Below, piece after piece: positions 48,633 through 56,556 of a stretch of 64,000 nt of DNA. A program made the translations under genes and the position numbers. The stretch is from NCBI GenBank assembly GCA_963720735.1, contig CAVRGL010000001.1, forward strand, positions 372,001 through 436,000. The letters run 5' to 3'. The notes beneath the pieces were generated by a model. The model searched no databases, was not told the DNA's origin, and saw only the letters and a list, made by a program, of their open reading frames with translations. Source of the DNA: JBBRHQ01 sp963720735 (GTDB taxonomy: Bacteria > Actinomycetota > Thermoleophilia > Solirubrobacterales > 70-9). Each line of letters begins with the position of its first letter. Positions within the stretch are counted from its first letter, which is position 1.

Positions 48633-48662
48633 GCGGTGGAGAGGCGAGATACTGCGCAGGCG
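48633..48662 (+). repeat. SnoaL leader repeat, copy C (3' part only)
   Basis: GCGGTGGAGAGGCGAGATAC plus the following TGCGCAGGCG matches the last 30 nt of copies A and B. Upstream the similarity fades. Confidence 0.6.
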
Positions 48663-49055
48663 ATGCCGCAGGAGAACGTGGAGATCGTGCGTCGCGCCTT
48701 CGCGGCCTACGACAAGGGCGACATGAGCGAGATGCTTGAGCTGATGGCCGACGACATGACCACCCACCGCATGGATCCGGATGGGGCGACCTATCACGGC
48801 CAAGAGGGCTTTTTCAAAGCGACGGCGGACTGGACCGAGGACTTCGAGGACTGGAGCGCATCCCCCGAAAAGTTCGTCGACGCTGGGGACCATGTCCTGG
48901 TCCGCGTGCACCAGACGGCGCGCGGGGCGACCAGCGGCGTTCCGGTCGAGAGTCACTTCTGGTTCGTCTTCACCCTGCGTGCGGGGAAGATCGCGCGGCT
49001 GAGCTTCCACGTCACAGAAGCCGACGCCCGCGAAACTGCCGGGCTGTCGGAGTAG
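48663..49055 (+). CDS. SnoaL-like protein, detached paralogue (gene 6)
   Basis: A 130-residue protein, MPQENVEIVRRAFAAYDKGD to ARETAGLSE, so it carries both family ends. The pocket (MADDMTTHRMDPDGATYHGQ, TEDFEDWSASPEKFVDAGD, FWFVFTLRAGKIARLSF) is distinct. It stands 1.4 kb past the array under its own leader copy C and is intact. Confidence 0.8.
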   Translation: MPQENVEIVRRAFAAYDKGDMSEMLELMADDMTTHRMDPDGATYHGQEGFFKATADWTEDFEDWSASPEKFVDAGDHVLVRVHQTARGATSGVPVESHFWFVFTLRAGKIARLSFHVTEADARETAGLSE

Positions 49056-49861
49056 CGCCGGAGGGCGGGTCAGCAACGCCGGTTCGTATGGCCCCCGCTC
49101 CCCGTTACGCGCGAAGAACGCCCAGACGAAGGCGATCCAGGTCGGCGATCAGGAGGTCCCGGTGGGAAACCGCCAGAGGCAGTGGGGTGCCCGGCAATCT
49201 CCTTGGCGTCTCTCGAATCGCTTGCGGTGTATCGGGTAAGAGCTGCGAGGTCGGAGCTTGGCTTGAAGATCAATGGCGTGCCGTGCCGGCCGAAGTTCCC
49301 CGACACGGGAGTTCCATCACTGCTTCGTTTGAGCGAGAAAGGGCCTGTGCCGACGGTTGTCCATCGGGGAGTCGAAGGCGACCACGACTACGCCGACTGA
49401 GACCCCGGCGGCGTTATCAGGGGGCACGTCTGCAGCGATCAGCGGACATGGGGCGGTCGTGAACTGCCAGCTCCTTGACCGCCAGGTGACCCCGCCGAGG
49501 GCATGGGCTCCGGTGCCCTCGTTCGCGAGGTAGTTCCTCGAGTTCGTCAACGGGTTGCTGGCGTGAAAGCAATGGCGCTCCCATGAGCGGAACTTTCAGT
49601 TGGAACGGCAACTCCCGCCGCTGGGCGTCGGGGGCTGTCGAGAGCAGCGGCCGCGGCAGCGGAGAGATCACCCATTTCGAACGATGTGCCCCAGATCTCC
49701 ATGCCTCAGACTCTCGCCCTAGGAAGGCCGCCGCTTTAAGACCCGGCCCTTCTGATGAGGGTTCCCTCGAGGCGAGCGGGTTTCAGCCTGAGTCGCGACG
49801 AAATGGAGATAGAGATGCAAATGAGATCGGTAATGCGGCAGGCGCGGGCAGGAGGCGGACG
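49056..49861. other. Long stretch without a supported gene
   Basis: About 800 nt between SnoaL gene 6 and the DUF6325 gene. Several open frames of 60-80 codons exist on both strands but none has a ribosome site, recognisable domain or consistent codon pattern. It may be decayed island DNA. Confidence 0.5.
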
Positions 49862-50326
49862 ATGACCGGCATCGACATCGACAAGATGGGACCCGCCGAC
49901 TATCTGGTGGTCGAGTTCCCAGCTGATAAGGCCGACTTCTCGGGCGAGATCGCATCCGAGCTGAAGAAGCTCACCGACTCGGGAATCGTGCGCGTCCTCG
50001 ACATGCTCCTGATTACGAAGGATCCCGACGGATCGTTCGAGGCGGCCGAGCTGCACGAGACCGACGACAGCGACGTTGGCCAGTTGCGCGAGGTCGAAGC
50101 GGATCTGGCGCTGCTGCTCGCCGAGGACGATGTCGCAGAGATCGCGGAGGTGATGGAGCCCGGCAGTGTGGCTGCGGTTCTGGTCTGGGAGAACGCTTTC
50201 GCCGGCCCATTCGGCGCTGCCGTGAGGCGTGCGGGCGGACAGCTGGTTGCCAACGGCCGGATCCCGACCCAGGCGCTCCTGGCCGCGCTCGAAGCCGAGC
50301 AAGAGGCCGCATCGGAAGGAGCCTGA
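49862..50326 (+). CDS. DUF6325-family protein
   Basis: A 154-residue acidic protein starting at ATG 49862, with GGAGG 6 nt upstream. GPADYLVVEFPADKADFSGE, then ASELKKLTDSGIVRVLDMLL, VLVWENAFAGPFGAAVRRAG and GRIPTQALLAALEAE match the DUF6325 pattern. Members occur with SHOCT and small membrane proteins in actinobacteria, probably in envelope stress, but have no known function. It heads a four-gene series. Confidence 0.78.
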   Translation: MTGIDIDKMGPADYLVVEFPADKADFSGEIASELKKLTDSGIVRVLDMLLITKDPDGSFEAAELHETDDSDVGQLREVEADLALLLAEDDVAEIAEVMEPGSVAAVLVWENAFAGPFGAAVRRAGGQLVANGRIPTQALLAALEAEQEAASEGA

Positions 50327-50328
50327 GG

Positions 50329-50508
50329 ATGCCGCTGGGAAGAGGCCGTGTGGGCCGACCCGGCCTGATCGGTGGAGGAATCAGACGCCGCGACGATCGC
50401 GGTGATCGGCGCGAAGACAGAAGAGACGACCGCGGTGATCGGCGCGAGGACAGAAGAAGCGGCCGCGGACCGGGACGCGGTCGTCGCGGCCCAGGACTCT
50501 TCAGGTAG
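50329..50508 (+). CDS. Arg/Asp/Gly-rich 59-residue protein with tandem repeats
   Basis: ATG 50329, 2 nt after the DUF6325 stop, to TAG 50508. It reads MPLGRGRVGRPGLIGGG, then two copies of RDDRGDRREDR, then an RG-rich tail SGRGPGRGRRGPGLFR. The whole is very basic and likely disordered. The spacing and the neighbours argue that it is translated. The function is unknown; nucleic-acid or membrane-surface binding is possible. Confidence 0.6.
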   Translation: MPLGRGRVGRPGLIGGGIRRRDDRGDRREDRRDDRGDRREDRRSGRGPGRGRRGPGLFR

Positions 50509-50534
50509 TTGACGCATCGAGGCTTAAGGAGGAC

Positions 50535-50837
50535 GTGATGATGGGACGAGACAGACGCCAGCGCAGACGACGCGCCGCCCTTATCGGAGGAGCCGCGATA
50601 GCGGCCAAGAAGCACCACGACTCAAAGGAAGCGCAGCAGGAAGAGGAGGCCGCTGCGCAACAGGCAGCGCCCGTGGAGGCTGCGGAGGCGACCCCGCCAG
50701 CCCAGCCCGCCGCGGCCGGTGGACTGACTCCGGAGGTGCTGGAGCAGCTAAAGCAGCTGGGAGAGCTTCACGAGCAGAACGTGCTCTCAGACGAGGAGTT
50801 CGAGCGCGAGAAGGCGAAGCTGCTCGATTCCGCCTAG
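50535..50837 (+). CDS. SHOCT-domain protein
   Basis: A 100-residue protein with AAGGAGGA upstream of ATG 50535. A basic and Ala-rich head (RRRRAALIGGAAIAAKKHH) and a Glu/Ala/Pro linker lead to a C-terminal SHOCT motif (EQLKQLGELHEQNVLSDEEF, EREKAKLL). SHOCT is a short helical hairpin found at protein ends, thought to mediate oligomerisation or attachment. Confidence 0.85.
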   Translation: MMMGRDRRQRRRRAALIGGAAIAAKKHHDSKEAQQEEEAAAQQAAPVEAAEATPPAQPAAAGGLTPEVLEQLKQLGELHEQNVLSDEEFEREKAKLLDSA

Positions 50838-50874
50838 TGCGAATCAGTCCTGCGTTCGAAGGAAAGAGGTCGAG

Positions 50875-51078
50875 ATGTTCCATATCTATGCAATGACGAC
50901 GCTGGGCTGGTTGGCTCTCATGGTGGTCTGGGTGCTGTTGGCATTCTGGCCCGCCCGTGTCGCTGGCCGCAAGGGTCACAGCTTCTTCGGCTACTTCATC
51001 TTCAGCTTGTTCTTCTTTCCAGCCGCGCTGATCGTGGCTTACATGGTCCAGGACCGCACCGCCTCGGCGCGGACCTAA
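50875..51078 (+). CDS. Small two-helix membrane protein with RKGH motif
   Basis: A 67-residue protein. TM1 (LGWLALMVVWVLLAFW) is followed by ARVAGRKGHSFFGYF and TM2 (FSLFFFPAALIVAYMV). It resembles PLDc_N-type two-helix proteins. A paralogue with the same RKGH...FFP...IV spacing is at 60226-60408. It closes the DUF6325-SHOCT series. Confidence 0.72.
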   Translation: MFHIYAMTTLGWLALMVVWVLLAFWPARVAGRKGHSFFGYFIFSLFFFPAALIVAYMVQDRTASART

Positions 51079-51199
51079 CCGGACCCGATGGCACCCAGCC
51101 AAGGGATGATGAGCGCTACCCGTAGGAAGAGAGGGTTGGGCCACCCGGCCCTCGTCGAGGCAGAACCGCCCGGCATGGCCTTGTCCCGCATCGGTGCAA

Positions 51200-51282
51200 C
51201 ACCTCATCGATAATGGGGGTCGGCCACCTATTACTGACTCGGCACCTGATCGACAATGGGGTCTGCCACTTATCTGATGACT
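51200..51282 (+). repeat. Imperfect 40-bp tandem repeat upstream of the aquaporin gene
   Basis: Two units (51200-51239 and 51243-51282, period 43) share CACCT.ATCGA.AATGGGG.TC.GCCAC and end TGACT. The second overlaps the start of the aquaporin gene. This may be a regulator-binding pair or the remnant of an IS end with internal repeats. Confidence 0.6.
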
Positions 51283-52197
51283 GACCCAACACAAACGCCG
51301 GGCGGCACACCCGCTGACCCGCCGATCGAGGCGCTTCCCTTCACCCCGCGGGCGAGGCATCTGCTCATGCTCGAGTTCGGGGACCGCAAGGACTTCGATA
51401 ATCCACGCCACGAGTGGCGGCGGCTGTTCTCCGAGCTGCTGGGGACGTTCTTCCTCGTCCTCGTCGCCGCCGGCGGCGGGATCCTCCACGGGGAGGGTCA
51501 AATCAGCCTGCCCGCGGCGGTGGTCGCGCCCGGGCTCATGGTGATGGCGATCATCCTCTTCATGGGCGCGATCTCCGGGGCGCATTTGAACCCCGCCGTC
51601 TCACTCGCCTTCGCCCTGCGCGGAGACTTCCCCTGGAAGCGGGTGCCGGGCTACATCATCATCCAGCTCCTGGGGGCGACACTGGCCTGCCTCTTCCTGC
51701 TGGCAGTGTTCGGCAACATCCAGCACCTTGGGGCGACGCTTCCAGGCCCTGGCTATGCCAACTGGCAGGCGCTGCTGATGGAGACAGTTCTCACCGTCGG
51801 CCTCGTCAGCGTCATCCTCGGAACCGCCTCGGCCGCCCAGAACGTCGGGGCGATCGCGGCGCTTGCCGTCGGCGGCTACATCGCCCTGGCGGGACTCTGG
51901 GCGGCGCCGGTCAGCGGGGTGTCGATGAACCCGGCCCGCTCCTTCGGGCCCGCGCTGGTCAGCGGCGACTTCACCAGCTACTGGGTCTACGTCGTCGGCC
52001 CGCTTGCCGGGGCGGTGATCGCAGTCGGCTGCGCCTACGTCCTTCGCGGACGCGGCGGCGACCCGATCTCACGCGCCGCCGGGTCTGGCGTGCTGACGCC
52101 GGGGAGCCTCGAGGAGAAGGCCCGGCTCTCCTCGGACATCGATGCCGGCCGCGTCGCGCCGCCGGGGATCCCTGAGAGCGAGGAGCCAAAGGGCTGA
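51277..52197 (+). CDS. Aquaporin/glycerol facilitator family channel
   Basis: About 306 residues (ATG 51277; another in-frame ATG at 51256). Six membrane helices and the two pore motifs SGAHLNPAVSLAF (near 105) and SGVSMNPARSFGPAL (near 218) are present. Arg after the second NPA is the selectivity filter. An N-terminal cytosolic extension of about 45 residues and an acidic C-tail are added. It passes water or small solutes in osmotic adjustment, consistent with the antiporters and K+ channel nearby. Confidence 0.92.
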   Translation: MTDPTQTPGGTPADPPIEALPFTPRARHLLMLEFGDRKDFDNPRHEWRRLFSELLGTFFLVLVAAGGGILHGEGQISLPAAVVAPGLMVMAIILFMGAISGAHLNPAVSLAFALRGDFPWKRVPGYIIIQLLGATLACLFLLAVFGNIQHLGATLPGPGYANWQALLMETVLTVGLVSVILGTASAAQNVGAIAALAVGGYIALAGLWAAPVSGVSMNPARSFGPALVSGDFTSYWVYVVGPLAGAVIAVGCAYVLRGRGGDPISRAAGSGVLTPGSLEEKARLSSDIDAGRVAPPGIPESEEPKG

Positions 52198-52361
52198 TCA
52201 CTTGCAACCGGACCTTCGCCGAGGCAGAAGAACTACACGGAATGTGGGCGTTGTTCTAGCGTTGAGCATGATCATGTTGCCGGAAGGGGAGGACGGCCAA
52301 GGAGAGCACCACGACGAGTGCAATTGACCCGATCGAACTTGAGGAAGCGCAGGAAGCGGGC

Positions 52362-52844
52362 GTGAGAGTCAGACGGGCGAGACGAATCGCCGAACGCGCC
52401 CACCTAGGCTCCCTGGAGGCATCAGGCGACCCCGTGATCGCCCACGTCAGGCGGGTCGCGGAGGCATCTCCGGTTCATTCCCGAGCAGTGGCCTGGCTTC
52501 ACGACGTCCTCGAGAGTTCCCCGGTCACCGAGGAGGAGCTGTTGGCAGGCGAGCTCGGGATCACGGATGAAGAACTGCGGGCGCTGAGGTTGCTGACTCG
52601 GCGCTCGGACAGCCGCTCCGACGAGAACTATCTTGCCCACATCGGCCTGATCGCCCACGCTTCCGGATCGGCCGGCGAGATCGCTCGCGCGGTCAAACGG
52701 CAGGACCTCTTGGACCGACAGAGGCACCCGAATCGGCGCGCCAACGGATGGCAACCGCCGTACAGGGCGGCACTCGAACTCTTGGAACGAGGCGAGGCGG
52801 AATCCAGGTCGCGGACGACGCGAGGAATGTCAACTCCCAGTTGA
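52362..52844 (+). CDS. Small RelA/SpoT-like HD-domain protein
   Basis: A 160-residue protein with AGGAAG upstream of GTG 52362. ARRIAERAHLGSLEASGDP, IAHVRRVAEA and the metal-site Asp-His pair in VAWLHDVLE (His47, Asp48) resemble the (p)ppGpp-hydrolase HD domain; ITDEELRALRLLTRR and ENYLAHI continue it. No synthetase domain is present. It may hydrolyse a nucleotide, perhaps (p)ppGpp, but this is only by fold. Confidence 0.75.
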   Translation: MRVRRARRIAERAHLGSLEASGDPVIAHVRRVAEASPVHSRAVAWLHDVLESSPVTEEELLAGELGITDEELRALRLLTRRSDSRSDENYLAHIGLIAHASGSAGEIARAVKRQDLLDRQRHPNRRANGWQPPYRAALELLERGEAESRSRTTRGMSTPS

Positions 52845-52857
52845 AAGGATCACGACC

Positions 52858-54285
52858 ATGACCACCGCTCCGACCAAATCCCAGCCGGTAAGCGCTCTAC
52901 CCTCCGTGAAGGAGCGCGAAGCCGCCGGCAAGGCGGCGCGCGAGAAGGCTTCACGAGCGAGTCACGGCGAATGGGAGCCGGCACCGCGCCGCAAGGACCC
53001 GGTCAAGGTGCTCGAGGACCAGGCCACCAGCCGCGTCCCCGAGCTGGTCCCGATCCGCTACGGGCGGATGCTGGCCTCGCCCTTCACCTTCTACCGTGGC
53101 GCGGCGGCGATCATGGCGATGGACCTCGCCAAGACGCCGGAGTCGGGGTTGCAGGTCCAGGCCTGCGGCGATGCCCACCTCTCGAACTTCGGCGTCTTCG
53201 CCGCGCCCGACCGCAGTCTCCTGATGGACGTCAACGACTTCGACGAGACCCTCCCGGGGCCCTGGGAGTGGGACGTCAAGCGCCTCGCCGCGAGCTTTGA
53301 GATCGCCGGGCGAAACAGCGACTTCACCCCGAAGGAGACCCGCGACGCCGTGCTCAGCACCGTGCGCCACTACCGCGAGGCGATGCGCGAGTTCGCCAAG
53401 ATGCGAAACCTCGACGTCTGGTATGCGCGCCTCGACGTCGAGACCCTGCTCGCCGACATCGCCAAGGTCGCCGACAAAAAGCAGATGAAGGCGGCGCGCA
53501 AGAACGTCGCCAAGGCCCATAAGAAGAATAGCCTCAAGGCTTTCGACCGCCTCGTGCGCGTGGTCGACGGCAAGCCGCGGATCATCAGCGACCCGCCGCT
53601 GATCGTCCCCGCAGGGGAGCTGGTGTCCGCGGATCAGCAGCACGAGCTCGAGCAGCGGATCCTGGAGATGCTCGGCCGCTACCGCAAGAGCCTCAAGGGT
53701 GACCGGCGCCACCTCTTCGACAGCTACCGATTCGTCGAGATGGCCCGCAAGGTGGTCGGAGTCGGCAGCGTCGGCACCCGCGCCTGGGTGCTTTTGATGA
53801 TGGGCCGCGACGGTCAGGACCCGCTCTTCCTGCAGGCCAAGGAGGCCGAGGCCTCGGTGCTCGAGCCCTATGTCGGGGAAAGCGATTTCGGAAACCACGG
53901 CGAGCGGGTGGTCGAGGGTCAGTGGCTGATGCAGGCCGCCAGCGACATCCTCCTCGGCTGGCTACCGGCAACCGGGATCGACGAGGGCGAGAGGGACTTC
54001 TACGTGCGCCAGCTCTGGGACGGGAAGCGCTCGGTTGAGATCGAGACCCTGCCGCCCGAGGGCCTTGAGATCTACGGGCGGGTCTGCGGCTGGACCCTGG
54101 CCCGCGCCCACGCCCGATCAGGCGATCGGATCGCGATCGGCGCCTACCTCGGCAAGGGCGAGAGCTTCGACCAGGCGATCGCCGACTTCTCCGAGCGCTA
54201 TGCGGACCAAAACGAGCTCGACTACGGCGCCCTCGCCGACGCCGCCAAGTCCGGCCGCGTAAAGGTCGAGACGGACCTCGACTAA
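52858..54285 (+). CDS. DUF2252-family protein
   Basis: A 475-residue protein with the kinase-like DUF2252 signature: LVPIRYGRMLASPFTFYRGA, CGDAHLSNFGVF (probable catalytic loop with Asp), DVNDFDETLPGPWEWDVKRL (metal-binding Asp) and FLQAKEAEASVL. The fold resembles aminoglycoside-phosphotransferase-like kinases. Function unknown; it often accompanies stress genes in actinobacteria. GAAAGGA lies upstream of the ATG. Fragments of a second copy lie at 60.1-60.6 kb. Confidence 0.9.
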   Translation: MTTAPTKSQPVSALPSVKEREAAGKAAREKASRASHGEWEPAPRRKDPVKVLEDQATSRVPELVPIRYGRMLASPFTFYRGAAAIMAMDLAKTPESGLQVQACGDAHLSNFGVFAAPDRSLLMDVNDFDETLPGPWEWDVKRLAASFEIAGRNSDFTPKETRDAVLSTVRHYREAMREFAKMRNLDVWYARLDVETLLADIAKVADKKQMKAARKNVAKAHKKNSLKAFDRLVRVVDGKPRIISDPPLIVPAGELVSADQQHELEQRILEMLGRYRKSLKGDRRHLFDSYRFVEMARKVVGVGSVGTRAWVLLMMGRDGQDPLFLQAKEAEASVLEPYVGESDFGNHGERVVEGQWLMQAASDILLGWLPATGIDEGERDFYVRQLWDGKRSVEIETLPPEGLEIYGRVCGWTLARAHARSGDRIAIGAYLGKGESFDQAIADFSERYADQNELDYGALADAAKSGRVKVETDLD

Positions 54286-54424
54286 AGGGCAGAAGGGGCT
54301 GCTGGTCCCGGGTGGGCCCCTGGCGCGGGCAGCTTGGCCGGACTAACCGGTCTGTGCGGCTGCTCGTCGCCGTCGGCGATGCTCGGCGGAGATCTTGCCT
54401 GGTTAGTCGACCACCTCGCCGGAC

Positions 54425-55045
54425 TCAGCCGAAGATGATTATCAGGATGAAGAACACGAGCACGACCTCGCTGACGATCCATGAGTTCGCGTTCATCCAA
54501 TCGCGGACCTTGGGCAGGAACTTCCGTGCCCGCTCGCCCAGCAGCAACACGGCCAAAGCCGGCAGCGCGAGGAAGAACAGGGCGAGAAAGATGAAGGGAA
54601 GCGCGTGCCACCAGGGGTCACCCTGGTTCGCAAGGCGGGAGCCGACGCTGATCGAGGTGACGAGGTCGCTCGGGAAGATTGCCAGGAGGAGAAAGCCGAG
54701 CCGGAAGGTGAACCGGGGCGTCGCCGTCTGCAGCTTGCCCATCCACTTGGGAGGCTCCGACCGCTTCCTGTTGTGGAACACGTAGGCCATCGCGAAGACC
54801 AGAAGGACGAGGATCGCGATGTCGACGGCGTGGGATTTCGAGCCACCCCCGGAGCCGCTGCCACTGACCTTGTTGGCAAGGAGGTAGGCGGCCGTGACGA
54901 CGCTGAGAAGCCCGATTGCCCCACCGAGCACGAAAGCGCACGAATCCGACTTCCACTTCTCGGTGGTCGCGAAGAAGAACGCGCTGATGATTTGCGGGCC
55001 GGCGACCATGACGACCGCCAGCGGCAAGACTGCGGCGAGATTCAT
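54425..55045 (-). CDS. GAP-family (Sap-like) membrane protein
   Basis: A 206-residue, six-helix membrane protein. PLAVVMVAGPQIISAFFFAT gives the GxxxxP pattern of helix 1, SCAFVLGGAIGLLSVVTAAY follows, and WMGKLQTATPRFTFRLGFLL, LAIFPSDLVTSISVG, form the second half. It matches GAP/Sap proteins, proposed to export glycopeptidolipids or sulfolipids in mycobacteria. The substrate is unknown here. It starts the minus-strand series reading away from HdeD. Confidence 0.78.
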   Translation of the reverse strand: MNLAAVLPLAVVMVAGPQIISAFFFATTEKWKSDSCAFVLGGAIGLLSVVTAAYLLANKVSGSGSGGGSKSHAVDIAILVLLVFAMAYVFHNRKRSEPPKWMGKLQTATPRFTFRLGFLLLAIFPSDLVTSISVGSRLANQGDPWWHALPFIFLALFFLALPALAVLLLGERARKFLPKVRDWMNANSWIVSEVVLVFFILIIIFG

Positions 55046-55141
55046 GACCGCTCGCTCCTCGGAGCGTCGACGTTGCCATCCTGACGCGCCTCAGTCGGTA
55101 AGACAATCGCCTCGGGGGTCACGTGCTCAAGAGCTGGCGCT

Positions 55142-55711
55142 TCAGCCGGGGCTCGAGCTCTCCTGCGTGGTCTCGTGGATTCCCCACCCGAGGGCGGCCA
55201 TGCCGATTCCGTTGAGGATGAAGCCGATTCCTACAAGGATTGCCAGGGTCGCAAAGCCGATGTTCGGGTCGGCGATAATCGCAATTCCCGCGAGCAGCTC
55301 AACGATTCCAACGAAGGTGTGCCATCCCCAGCCGCGGTGCCCATACTCATCAAATGAGGTTGCAAGGCGAATCACGCCGACGGCGATCAGCCAGATCCCG
55401 ATCAAAAGTGCGACCGCCGCGACGCCACTGATTGGGTGGCGGATCAGCAGCACGCCGACGATCGCGCTGAGCACCCCCAACAGCGCGGCCGAGCCGCGGT
55501 TTCGGGTGCTGTGCATAAACGAGCTGGCCAACTCGAGGATGCCGTCGAGGAGGAGGAAGATGCCGGCGATCACCGCCAGCGTCGCGAGGCTGTTGCTGGG
55601 CTTCAGGAGGATGATCACGCCCGCCGCCATGCTGAGCACGCCTACGATCAACAGCAGCCACCAGCCCCAGGTGAGCTGCTGCATTTCCGCTTCGGGCATG
55701 GTTTCGGTCAC
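55142..55711 (-). CDS. HdeD-family (DUF308) membrane protein
   Basis: A 189-residue protein with six short membrane helices in three HdeD repeats (WWLLLIVGVLSMAAGVIIL, GIFLLLDGILELASSF, LIGIWLIAVGVIRLATSF, ILVGIGFILNGIGMAALG). HdeD in enterobacteria is linked to acid resistance; in actinobacteria the role is unknown. It is in the same strand and series as the GAP and DUF1269-like genes. Confidence 0.85.
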   Translation of the reverse strand: MTETMPEAEMQQLTWGWWLLLIVGVLSMAAGVIILLKPSNSLATLAVIAGIFLLLDGILELASSFMHSTRNRGSAALLGVLSAIVGVLLIRHPISGVAAVALLIGIWLIAVGVIRLATSFDEYGHRGWGWHTFVGIVELLAGIAIIADPNIGFATLAILVGIGFILNGIGMAALGWGIHETTQESSSPG

Positions 55712-55798
55712 GCTCTTCCTTCCTCCGTCGGGTCGAGGCTGGACGCCAACGGCAAGGAACTGGCTCCCGGTTGGCTCGGCTGCAGCCCAGCTGGCCGC

Positions 55799-56311
55799 CT
55801 AACCTGCAGCGGCCTCCTTCTCGGCCTCGTCGAGCTGCCGCTTGAACTCCTTGCTGTCGACGTCGACTTCCTTCTCGGCCGACTTCTCGGCGCGCGTGAG
55901 CTCCTTGTCAAGCTGCTCTCCGACGCGCGACTCCCCGATCACGAGCAGCGTTGCTTCTCCCGCTTCGATCATGTCACCCAGTTCCTTGGCGTCGCCGCGG
56001 GAGATGCCCTTTCGGAAGTGTCCGCCGAGCCCACCGATGACGCCGCCGACCAACGCCGCGGGGATAACCGCGGGCGCGGCCAGAATCCCGACCGCCGCTC
56101 CGACGGCGATGCCTCCCCAGGCGCCGTGCTGCGTCGGCTTCTCGTGCTTTTCGAGGTGGATCTTGCCGTCAGCGTCCTTGGTGACCACCGCGACGTCATA
56201 GGTACCCACGAGCTTTGCTGCATGGAGGTCGAGCAAGGTGTCGTAGTCGGCGAGGGCGTCTGCGCTGTCGGCGTAGGTTGCAGCGTAAATGAAGACGGGT
56301 CTGTCGCTCAT
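55799..56311 (-). CDS. DUF1269-like glycine-zipper stress protein
   Basis: A 170-residue protein starting at ATG 56311, with AGGAG 5 nt upstream. An N-terminal ferredoxin-like half (VFIYAATYADSADALADYDT, TYDVAVVTKDADGK) leads to a glycine-zipper hydrophobic hairpin (WGGIAVGAAVGILAAPAVIP, ALVGGVIGGLGGHF) and an acidic, Lys-rich tail (EKSAEKEVDVDSKEF). The layout matches DUF1269 membrane-associated proteins. It is probably a stress or envelope protein. Confidence 0.75.
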   Translation of the reverse strand: MSDRPVFIYAATYADSADALADYDTLLDLHAAKLVGTYDVAVVTKDADGKIHLEKHEKPTQHGAWGGIAVGAAVGILAAPAVIPAALVGGVIGGLGGHFRKGISRGDAKELGDMIEAGEATLLVIGESRVGEQLDKELTRAEKSAEKEVDVDSKEFKRQLDEAEKEAAAG

Positions 56312-56370
56312 CTGATCTCCTGTTCTGGGCTTGAGCCGAGTGTCTGCACGAAACGCACCCGGCTTCGAAA

Positions 56371-56392
56371 CGCCCCCGGCTTGGCGGGGGCG
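56371..56392 (-). terminator. Hairpin between the antiporter and DUF1269-like genes
   Basis: CGCCCCCG and CGGGGGCG pair around a 6-nt loop; there is no T-tract. It lies downstream of the antiporter gene. Confidence 0.5.
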
Positions 56393-56556
56393 AAGTGGGC
56401 GTAGGCGAACAACCATAACTTGGGAAAACCCTCTCCGCATCAGCCAAATCCCACATCCACGGCTGTGCTCTGCCGTAGGAGATGGGGTTGGGGTAGGGGC
56501 AGGCCTGAGTCGGTGGGCCGATCTCGGGGGGTTCGGAGTCATCGGGGTGGCGCCGC

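Larger units (their letters stand above)
48310..48662. other. Intergenic stretch without a convincing gene
   Basis: About 350 nt between the hypothetical gene and SnoaL gene 6. It contains the degenerate tRNA-end/terminator copy (48558-48596) and, in its last 30 nt, the shared SnoaL leader end (copy C). I see no other coding or RNA signal. Confidence 0.5.

Noticed and set aside
44940..49861. Prophage or integrative element with integrase
   Set aside because: No integrase, capsid, terminase or relaxase sequence could be found; only weak att-like repeats support it.
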